Positions 7,294-13,284 of a DNA stretch of 14,372 nt are shown here, in pieces (position 1 is the stretch's first letter; each line of letters begins with the position of its first letter). Both the position numbers and the translations under genes were made by a program. The notes under the pieces are model-generated. The model was not told the origin of the DNA. It saw only the letters and a program-made list of their open reading frames with translations, and did no database searches. Origin of the DNA: an uncultured Eggerthellaceae bacterium (GTDB lineage Bacteria > Actinomycetota > Coriobacteriia > Coriobacteriales > Eggerthellaceae); the NCBI GenBank assembly GCA_934630485.1, contig CAKTWD010000032.1, positions 1-14,372 of the forward strand, in the 5' to 3' direction.

Positions 7294-8894
7294 TGGCAGA
7301 AGAAAAGCTCGCTGGCGCCGTTGCCCCTGCGGTTGTTGTTCGCGATTTCGGGTTTCAATATCCCAGGCAGGGTTCGGCCGATGCGCGCGAGGCAGTGCGC
7401 GGCGTTTCCTTTCAGGTTGAGCAGGGGGCGTTTTGCGTGATGACCGGCTCGACCGGTTCGGGCAAGACCACGCTTCTGCGCTGCATGAAGCCCGAGCTTG
7501 CTCCGGTGGGCACGCGAAGCGGTTCGTTGAGCGTGCTTGGGTATGAGCTTTTCGGGGCGAGTGGGGACGGTGCGCACGGCATGGGCACGGGTGCCGCCGA
7601 GCGTGCTATTGGTGACGACCTACCCGTCATGTCGCCGCTCGAGTCGGCGCAGTCTATCGGCTTCGTGATGCAGGATCCGTCGGCGCAGATCGTGTGCGAC
7701 ACGGTTTGGCACGAGCTTGCTTTCGGGCTTGAGAACATCGGCATGCCGCAGGAGCAGATGCGCCGTCGTGTGGCTGAGGTCGCTCATTTCTTCGGGATCG
7801 AGCCTTGGATTCGCTCTTCGACGGAATCGCTTTCGGGTGGTCAAAAGCAGCTGGTGAATTTGGCTGCCGTTCTGGCGCTTCGTCCGCGCTTGCTTCTTCT
7901 TGACGAGCCGACGGCGCAGCTTGACCCCAACGCCGTCAAACAGTTCGTCTTCCTTTTGTCCCGTGTGAATCGCGAGCTGGGCATCACCGTGGTTATGGCG
8001 ACTCATTCGCCCGAAGACGTTGAAGCTCATGCAACCCAGTTCGTTCATCTTGACAACGCGGTTGCTGCCGCGCCTCGCGAGCAGGCGGCGCGCGTTCTGG
8101 CCTCACGTCGTGCCGATCGGGCGGCCAGGCTTGCGGGTGGCGAAACAGCAATTGGCGTGCGCGGCCTGCATTACCGGTTCGAGAGAAAGTCGCCGTGGGT
8201 TCTGCGTGGCATTGATCTTGATATCGTTCAGGGCAGCATTCATGCCATCGTGGGCGGCAACGGGTGCGGCAAGACCACGTTGCTGCGCTGCATCGCGGGG
8301 GTGTTCAAGCCGCAGCGCGGTAGCATGAAGAACAGGTTGGCAGGTTCGCAGGCTCTGCTCCCGCAGGATCCCAAGGCGCTTTTGGTGTGCGACAGCGTGA
8401 TGGAAGAGCTGATGGAGTGGTCGGGCCGCTGTGGCTACGATCATGCCCAAGCAATGGAGGCTGCGCATTGGTTTGGGCTTGACGAGCTTTTTGATTCGCA
8501 CCCGTATGATTTGTCGGGCGGTCAGCAGCAAAAGCTCGCCTTGGCGAAACTGTTGCTTGTGAAGCCGCGTTTGTTGTTGCTTGACGAGCCCACCAAGGGT
8601 CTTGACCCGTATTCCAGCGCGGGGCTGTCTCGTATCATTCGTGATTTGGCGGACCAGGGGACGACGATCGTCTTGGTGACGCACGACCTTGATTTCGCGT
8701 TCGTGGTTGCCGACCAGATCTCGATGCTCTTCGACGGTGAGGTTGCTTGCAGCGAACCAGCCGAGGAGTTCTTGGAGAACAACTTGGTGTATTGCCCCAA
8801 TGCGAAAAGCCGTTTGTTCGGTGCGGTGGCTGCTGAAGCGGGAGTTACCGACGGCGAAGTTGAGGCTGCCGCGATGGGCGTGCCGCATGAATAG
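7290..8894 (+). CDS. Fused ECF transporter ATPase (EcfA-EcfA' in one polypeptide)
   Basis: 534 residues with two complete ABC ATPase domains, powering the ECF transporter. First domain: Walker A GSTGSGKT (53-60), signature LSGGQ (181-185), Walker B ending DEP (205-207), switch His 239. Second domain: Walker A GGNGCGKT (322-329), LSGGQ (408-412), DEP (432-434), switch His 465. All catalytic motifs are intact in both halves. ATG 7290 is chosen because GGAGG (7277-7281) lies 8 bases upstream and the start overlaps the ecfT stop as ATGA; an in-frame ATG at 7275 lies too close to that site. ECF modules more often encode two separate ATPases (EcfA and EcfA'); the tandem fusion is a known variant. 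About 80 residues between the halves form a linker and the start of the second domain. A dedicated T-AA'-S set in one unit indicates a group I-type transporter. Confidence 0.95.
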   Translation: MMAEEKLAGAVAPAVVVRDFGFQYPRQGSADAREAVRGVSFQVEQGAFCVMTGSTGSGKTTLLRCMKPELAPVGTRSGSLSVLGYELFGASGDGAHGMGTGAAERAIGDDLPVMSPLESAQSIGFVMQDPSAQIVCDTVWHELAFGLENIGMPQEQMRRRVAEVAHFFGIEPWIRSSTESLSGGQKQLVNLAAVLALRPRLLLLDEPTAQLDPNAVKQFVFLLSRVNRELGITVVMATHSPEDVEAHATQFVHLDNAVAAAPREQAARVLASRRADRAARLAGGETAIGVRGLHYRFERKSPWVLRGIDLDIVQGSIHAIVGGNGCGKTTLLRCIAGVFKPQRGSMKNRLAGSQALLPQDPKALLVCDSVMEELMEWSGRCGYDHAQAMEAAHWFGLDELFDSHPYDLSGGQQQKLALAKLLLVKPRLLLLDEPTKGLDPYSSAGLSRIIRDLADQGTTIVLVTHDLDFAFVVADQISMLFDGEVACSEPAEEFLENNLVYCPNAKSRLFGAVAAEAGVTDGEVEAAAMGVPHE

Positions 8895-9600
8895 GCTTGC
8901 TCGCGTGGCCGTCGAGGCGGTTGCTTTGGCGGCAACCCCGGTGGTGCTGGTGGCATGCGCGGTTGCCAACGTCGAGCAGACGGCGGCGCTGTCGTTTGTC
9001 GTGGTGCTTGCTTCGATCAGCGTTTTCTTTGCAACATACGAGGCTTCGCGCCCGCGCTTGCGCGACGTCATGCCCACGGTGGTGTTGGCGGCTTTGGCTG
9101 CGGCGGGCCGCATCTTGTTCGCGCCCATTCCCGACTTCAAGCCGGTCAGCGCAATTGCGATCATCGCGGGCGTCGTCTTCGGGCGCCGAAGCGGGTTCAT
9201 GGTTGGTGCCTTAGCAGCGCTTGCGTCTAACTTTTTCTTTGGCCAGGGTCCCTGGACGCCGTGGCAGATGTACGCCTGGGGCCTTGTGGGCTACGGCGCC
9301 GGACTTCTTGCAGGGGTGGGCATGGGCGATAAGTGTCTGGTGGATGCGCATCCTTCGGTGGTGTACGCCTACGGGTTCGTGGCATGCTTGGGATACGGCT
9401 TCATCTTGAATGCGTGGAGCATCCTGGCGTTCTTCCATGCGCAGGCTAGTGGCTGGGCTGGCATCCTTGCCGTGTATGCCGCGGCGCTGCCGTTCGACAT
9501 CACGCATGGCGTGGCTACGGTTGTATTCCTTTTGGTGCTGTATGCCCCGTGGGTGAAGAAGCTTCGCCGTGTGCGCGTGAAGTTCGGCTTGGCGGGGTAG
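8887..9600 (+). CDS. ECF transporter substrate-binding (S) component, probably for cobalamin or a precursor
   Basis: 237 residues, strongly hydrophobic with about six membrane segments. It would bind the substrate within the membrane and toggle on the EcfT-ATPase module. ATG 8887 overlaps the end of the ATPase gene by 8 bases. Notable stretches are 'AGRILFAPIPDFKPVSAIAI' (73-92), 'GVVFGRRSGFMVGALAALAS' (95-114) and 'FGQGPWTPWQMYAWG' (118-132); this GQGPWTPWQM pattern recalls a family of ECF S components seen in anaerobic Gram-positive bacteria. Known cobalamin-related S components are CbrT (cobalamin), CblT and CblS (cobalamin precursors, predicted from B12 riboswitches). The riboswitch-led operon makes one of these roles likely, but the sequence alone does not decide which, so no symbol is given. 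No clear terminator follows the stop codon. Confidence 0.85.
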   Translation: MNRLARVAVEAVALAATPVVLVACAVANVEQTAALSFVVVLASISVFFATYEASRPRLRDVMPTVVLAALAAAGRILFAPIPDFKPVSAIAIIAGVVFGRRSGFMVGALAALASNFFFGQGPWTPWQMYAWGLVGYGAGLLAGVGMGDKCLVDAHPSVVYAYGFVACLGYGFILNAWSILAFFHAQASGWAGILAVYAAALPFDITHGVATVVFLLVLYAPWVKKLRRVRVKFGLAG

Positions 9601-9705
9601 GGTTCTTTTGCTTCGTGATTATCGGATTCGCGTCTTCAGCTCGCCGCGTTTCCCAACTTCATGAGCCGTGTGTGGCAATTACACGCTTCGTTGCGTCGCC
9701 GACTG

Positions 9706-9732
9706 TTTACGAACTGAAACCGTGGCTATAAT
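9706..9732 (+). promoter_or_regulatory. Candidate promoter of the amino-acid permease gene
   Basis: A perfect -10 hexamer TATAAT lies at 9727-9732. The best -35 match is TTTACG at 9706-9711, with a short 15-base spacer. Transcription would start near 9739, about 50 bases before the permease start. The 126 bases between the S-component stop and this box show only a weak 5-base hairpin and no gene. Confidence 0.5.
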
Positions 9733-9791
9733 GAAAGTTCCTGCGTTCATTGCGGGTTTTCGTTGTTGTCGACCTATCTAGACGGGTTCTT

Positions 9792-11201
9792 ATGATGTTC
9801 AAAACAAACCATGCGGTTTGCAAAAAGTCGTTCTCGCTTCTTTTCGTCGTGGCTCTGGTTGCCTCGCTGGTGCTTCCGTTTGCCGCTTCGTTCGTTTCCC
9901 CTGCTTCGGCATACGCGCTTGACGTTCAGAAGTGCACGGCGCGCCCTAACTCCGATTCTAGCAGCGATGTTCTGGGCGGCGTGGAAACGCGCATCACCTG
10001 GGAGGCTCAGGCAGATGCCGACGAGTCGCTGGCTTCCATCTCGCTTACCCTTCCCGAAGGAACAACGTGCTCGATCAACAACGCCAAGGCCACGCTCCTT
10101 ACCGGCGATGACCTTATGACCCGTGTGAACCTGAAGGCAACGTTCGTTCAGGACGGCCAGACCGTCATCGCATCGTTTGGCGAGCCGGGCCAGGCCGGCG
10201 GTTATTACCGCATCGAGCTTTACGGCGTCATGTTCCCGCAGAACGGCGGCAATCAGCAGCTTACGGGCACCTACACGCTTACTGATGGCACGGTCGAGAA
10301 GATCGCCTCCATTCCGACCATCGCGGTTAAAAGTACCACCTTCGTTCAAACCCTTTCCGACTCGCTTGCTCAGCAGGGATGGGTGAAGGCCTGGAACTCT
10401 AACACGTTCCTGCGTCTGTTCCTGAACCCGCCCATCTTCGTTTCCAGCCTCCCCATTGTGCTGCAGGGCTTCTTCATGGCCGTGGGCATCGTTTTGGTGG
10501 CGTTCCCCATTGCCATCCCGCTGGGCCTGCTGCTTTCGTTCATGCGCATGTCCAAGTTCGCCATCCTGCGCGGCTTGGGTTCGCTCTACGTTAACGTGGT
10601 TCGCGGCACCCCGGTCTTCCTGCAGGTGTACATCGCGTTCTTCGGTTTGCCCCTGGCCGGCATCAACATCCCGTCGTTCCCGCTGGGCGTCATCGTTTTG
10701 GCTATGAACTCGGCTGCGTACCAGTGCGAGATCTTCCGCGCGGGGATCCAGTCCATCAGCAAGGGTCAGTTCGAGGCTGCTCGCTCGCTTGGCATGAACG
10801 CCGCGCAAACCATGGCGTACGTCATCATCCCGCAGACCATCCGCCGCGTGCTGCCCACTATGACCAACGAGTTCATCCTGCTGTACAAGGACACCTCCAT
10901 GCTGGCCGCCGTTGGCGTTATGGAGCTGGTCATGTACGCCAAGACCATTGTCGCTTCCACGGGCTCCATCACCCCGTACATCGTCGCGGCGCTGTTCTAT
11001 CTGGTGCTTACCCTGCCGCTTGCCAAGGTTGTCGGCAACCTCGAGCGTCGTCTTGCCGGTAGCGAGACCGGCGGCAAGAAGAAACGCGACAAGAAGGGCG
11101 GCAAGCACAAGGATTCCGGCTTCGTCGACGCTAAGATCGAGGGCAAGGACGAGCCCGGTTCTGGTCTTGAGGTTTCGCCCGAGCGCTTCTCGAGCATGTA
11201 A
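9792..11201 (+). CDS. Polar amino-acid ABC transporter permease with signal peptide and N-terminal extracellular domain
   Basis: 469 residues from ATG 9792; the adjacent ATG 9795 is equally possible, and a TTG at 9750 is less likely because ATG 9792 sits directly before the signal peptide. Residues 1-40 are a signal peptide (KK at 11-12, hydrophobic 15-32, cleavage near ASA-YA). About 43-175 form a beta-rich extracellular domain of no recognised family ('ETRITWEAQADADE', 'SISLTLPEGTTC'). About 215-430 are a HisM/GlnP-type permease with 'VVRGTPVFLQVYIAFFGLP', 'YQCEIFRAGIQSISKGQFEAARSLGM' and the EAA loop (about 327-350, ending 'IIPQTIRRVLPT') that binds the ATPase. The Lys-rich cytoplasmic tail is disordered. 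Typical permeases of this family have about 220 residues and no ectodomain. No ATPase or binding protein gene adjoins it, and a terminator follows, so it must work with partners encoded elsewhere, possibly including the binding protein at the left edge. Confidence 0.9.
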   Translation: MMFKTNHAVCKKSFSLLFVVALVASLVLPFAASFVSPASAYALDVQKCTARPNSDSSSDVLGGVETRITWEAQADADESLASISLTLPEGTTCSINNAKATLLTGDDLMTRVNLKATFVQDGQTVIASFGEPGQAGGYYRIELYGVMFPQNGGNQQLTGTYTLTDGTVEKIASIPTIAVKSTTFVQTLSDSLAQQGWVKAWNSNTFLRLFLNPPIFVSSLPIVLQGFFMAVGIVLVAFPIAIPLGLLLSFMRMSKFAILRGLGSLYVNVVRGTPVFLQVYIAFFGLPLAGINIPSFPLGVIVLAMNSAAYQCEIFRAGIQSISKGQFEAARSLGMNAAQTMAYVIIPQTIRRVLPTMTNEFILLYKDTSMLAAVGVMELVMYAKTIVASTGSITPYIVAALFYLVLTLPLAKVVGNLERRLAGSETGGKKKRDKKGGKHKDSGFVDAKIEGKDEPGSGLEVSPERFSSM

Positions 11202-11225
11202 AAACTAGCTCCCATATCGGCTTTG

Positions 11226-11258
11226 AACGCCCCGCCTGTGTGATAGGTGGGGCGTTTT
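11226..11258 (+). terminator. Rho-independent terminator after the permease gene
   Basis: AACGCCCCGCCT (11226-11237) pairs with AGGTGGGGCGTT (11245-11256) with one G-T wobble and a 7-base loop, ending in TTTT (11255-11258). It lies 24 bases after the stop codon. Confidence 0.9.
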
Positions 11259-11294
11259 GCTTGTCTGAACTGGTGAAATGCGGCTTCTTCCCAG

Positions 11295-11319
11295 GTATTT
11301 GGGCTGTGAGGCCAAATAC
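11295..11319. repeat. Inverted repeat upstream of the universal stress protein promoter
   Basis: GTATTTGG (11295-11302) and CCAAATAC (11312-11319) are exact 8-base arms around a 9-base centre. The repeat lies 12 bases before the proposed -35 box of the stress protein gene. It is followed by six A rather than T on the plus strand. It could be an operator; no regulator is known. Confidence 0.55.
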
Positions 11320-11331
11320 TCAAAAAAGAAG

Positions 11332-11359
11332 GTGACGTTTTGTCGAGGTGCGTTAAAAT
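11332..11359 (+). promoter_or_regulatory. Candidate promoter of the universal stress protein gene
   Basis: GTGACG (11332-11337) and TAAAAT (11354-11359) match -35 and -10 at four and five of six positions, with a 16-base spacer. The start would be near 11366, about 49 bases before the gene. Confidence 0.5.
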
Positions 11360-11414
11360 GAGCTTAAGCAAGCACCAGAAAGCGGTGCGCAAACGTTTCA
11401 CTAGGAGGCCCATC

Positions 11415-11861
11415 ATGGCTCGCTACACTCGCATCTTCGCTGCTCTCGACGGCGGCTCTACGCAAGAATCCGTTCTCGAGCGCGCTATCAACTTGGCTGA
11501 AGACAATGGCGCCGAACTGCTGCTCGGTCATGTCATCGACTCTGTTCCGTATGAGGCCAACGGTATCGACTTCGTTGCCCTGTGCGACGATGGCCGCGCC
11601 CGCATCGAGGAAGATTTGAAGGACCTCTTGGACAAGGCTCGCAACTCCGAGAAAATCCCTTCCGTCAAGCTCGAGGTTCGTGCTGGCCGCATCAACGACA
11701 CCCTGGCCGAGCGTCTGGTTCAGCCCTTCAAGCCCGACCTGGTTATCTGCGGCGCCCGTGGTCTGTCCAACATCAAGTATGCGTTCGTTGGCAGCGTTTC
11801 CACGTTCCTTATCCGCAATATGGAGTGCGACGTCCTGGTCGTTAAGCCCGAGGGCAAGTAA
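11415..11861 (+). CDS. Universal stress protein (UspA family), ATP-binding type
   Basis: 148 residues, the standard single-domain length. ATG 11415 is chosen because AGGAGG (11403-11408) lies 6 bases upstream and 'RYTRIFAALDGG' is the family's first beta strand; an upstream in-frame start at 11340 would lie inside the promoter. The protein has Asp 12 after the first strand, 'AELLLGHVID' as the second strand, and the nucleotide-binding motif G-2x-G-9x-GS at 113-127 ('GARG' to 'VGSVS'), so it probably binds ATP, followed by the final strand 'CDVLVVKP'. The family is cytoplasmic, usually dimeric, and linked to survival of starvation or stress. It has its own promoter and is followed by a terminator, so it is a single-gene unit. 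Confidence 0.95.
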   Translation: MARYTRIFAALDGGSTQESVLERAINLAEDNGAELLLGHVIDSVPYEANGIDFVALCDDGRARIEEDLKDLLDKARNSEKIPSVKLEVRAGRINDTLAERLVQPFKPDLVICGARGLSNIKYAFVGSVSTFLIRNMECDVLVVKPEGK

Positions 11862-11905
11862 TCGCCTCTGCGTTGCTGCGCAGCGTTGCGTTTATTAAAT
11901 CTTCT

Positions 11906-11945
11906 GCACCCCGTCGAACGAATTCCCTTCGGCGGGGTGCTTTGG
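11906..11945 (+). terminator. Terminator after the universal stress protein gene
   Basis: GCACCCCGTCG (11906-11916) pairs with CGGCGGGGTGC (11930-11940), with one wobble pair and a 13-base loop, followed by TTTGGTT. The T run is short, so termination may be partial. Confidence 0.7.
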
Positions 11946-11972
11946 TTATAGTTTCAGGTATTCGAAAATTCA

Positions 11973-11992
11973 CGAACGATTGGACGAACGAT
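11973..11992 (+). repeat. Short direct repeat over the aminotransferase start
   Basis: CGAACGAT occurs at 11973-11980 and again at 11985-11992, the second copy running into the start codon. No clear Shine-Dalgarno sequence is present here. The repeat may be chance. Confidence 0.3.
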
Positions 11993-13172
11993 GATCAACC
12001 CCAGGATGCTGGCGCTTGGCCAAGAGCCTTCCGCCATTCGCAAGCTGTACGCTCATGGTCTGCGCCGCGCTGCAGAAATCGGTGCCGAGAACGTGTTCGA
12101 CTACTCCATCGGCAATCCGTCTGTTCCAGCCCCTGCGGGCATTGCCGACAAGATCAAGGAACTTGCCAACGCCGATCCGGTCGAAGTGCATGCGTACTCC
12201 ATGTCCGCCGGTTTGTACAGCACCCGCAAGGCCGTTGCCGACAATCTGAAGCAGCGCTTCGGCATTCCCGCTACGCCCGAGCGCATCTACATGACCGCCG
12301 GCGCAACGGCTGCTTTGGATATCACCATCTCGGCCCTCACCAATCCGGGCGACGAGGTTATCGTTAACGTGCCGTACTTCCCCGAGTACCGCGTGATGAT
12401 CGAAACCGCCAAGTGCACCTGCGTCGAGGTTATGATGACCGCGCCTGAGTTCCAGCTTGATATCGACGGTCTGCGCGCCGCTATCAACGAGAAGACGTCC
12501 ATGATCATCATCAACTCGCCCAACAATCCTGTTGGCTGCGTGTACTCCGAGGACAACATCAAGGCCCTTGCCGACCTTATGGAGGAAAAGCAGGCTGAGT
12601 ACGGTCATCCCATCTACCTGCTTTCCGATGAGCCGTACCGCGAAGTTGTCTACGACCTGGATGTGCCGTTTGCTGCGAACTACTATCAGAACACCATCGT
12701 GTGCTATTCCTGGGCGAAGAGCCTGTCCCTGCCGGGCGAGCGCATCGGCTACGTTTACGTTTCCGACCGTATCGACAATGCTGACGAAGTGTTCGCCGCG
12801 GTGTCCGGTGCCGGTCGTGCGTTGGGCTTCATCTGCGCTCCGGTTTTGTTCCAGCAGGTCATCCAGGATTGCATCGACCTGCCCACCGATGTCGAGGCGT
12901 ATCGTCAGAACCGTCAGCTGCTCACCGACATGTTGTCCGAGCTTGGCTTTGAGTTCGTGAACCCCGACGGTGCCTTCTATCTGTGGGTGAAGGCACTCGA
13001 GGACGACGCTCAAGCGTTCTCCGATCAGGCTAAGACGCATGAGTTGCTGCTGGTGCCGTCCGACAGCTTCGGCATGAAGGGTTGGGTGCGCTGCAGCTAC
13101 TGCATCTCGCCCGAGACCATCAAAAACTCCCGTGCTGCATGGGAGGCGCTGAAGCAGGACTACGCCAAGTAA
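11991..13172 (+). CDS. PLP-dependent aminotransferase, class I/II (fold type I)
   Basis: 393 residues, normal for aspartate-aminotransferase-like enzymes, which transfer an amino group between an amino acid and a 2-oxo acid in the cytoplasm. Recognisable parts are 'FDYSIGNPSVPAP' near the N-terminus, 'TAGATAALDITISAL' (phosphate-binding turn), 'NSPNNPVG' with the cofactor-ring Asn, 'LSDEPYREVVYD' with the Asp that pairs with the pyridine nitrogen, and 'SWAKSLSLPGERIGY' with catalytic Lys 243. 'GWVRCSYC' near the C-terminus holds the Arg that binds the substrate carboxylate. All key residues are present, so it should be active. The substrate cannot be told from sequence; aspartate or another dicarboxylic or neutral amino acid is possible. 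ATG 11991 gives the normal length. It stands alone between two terminators. Confidence 0.94.
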   Translation: MINPRMLALGQEPSAIRKLYAHGLRRAAEIGAENVFDYSIGNPSVPAPAGIADKIKELANADPVEVHAYSMSAGLYSTRKAVADNLKQRFGIPATPERIYMTAGATAALDITISALTNPGDEVIVNVPYFPEYRVMIETAKCTCVEVMMTAPEFQLDIDGLRAAINEKTSMIIINSPNNPVGCVYSEDNIKALADLMEEKQAEYGHPIYLLSDEPYREVVYDLDVPFAANYYQNTIVCYSWAKSLSLPGERIGYVYVSDRIDNADEVFAAVSGAGRALGFICAPVLFQQVIQDCIDLPTDVEAYRQNRQLLTDMLSELGFEFVNPDGAFYLWVKALEDDAQAFSDQAKTHELLLVPSDSFGMKGWVRCSYCISPETIKNSRAAWEALKQDYAK

Positions 13173-13219
13173 GCCAGGCTTCTTGCCGGCAAGGTCATAG
13201 GCGCTAAGAGGCGCTAGCC

Positions 13220-13262
13220 AAAAAGGAAGGGGTTGTCGCTCGACGAGCGGCAACCCCCTTTG
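13220..13262. terminator. Bidirectional terminator between convergent genes
   Basis: GGGGTTGTCGCT (13229-13240) pairs with AGCGGCAACCCC (13246-13257) with one wobble and a 5-base loop. On the minus strand the hairpin is followed by TTCCTTTTT (complement of 13220-13228), a good terminator for the permease gene. On the plus strand only CTTT follows, so it is weaker for the aminotransferase. Confidence 0.85.
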
Positions 13263-13284
13263 CGTTGCGGTTTCAAGCGAGACC

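Noticed and set aside
8103..9200. Minus-strand open frame opposite the ATPase and S component genes
   Set aside because: It spans two overlapping real genes and shows no recognisable protein features.
9601..9726. Terminator after the S component gene
   Set aside because: Only a 5-base hairpin (CGTGT/ACACG) without a T run is visible, so no terminator is called; some readthrough into the permease gene is possible.
11970..13253. Long minus-strand open frame (427 codons) opposite the aminotransferase
   Set aside because: It is antisense to a gene with all catalytic motifs, has a composition typical of antisense frames in GC-rich DNA, and matches no family.
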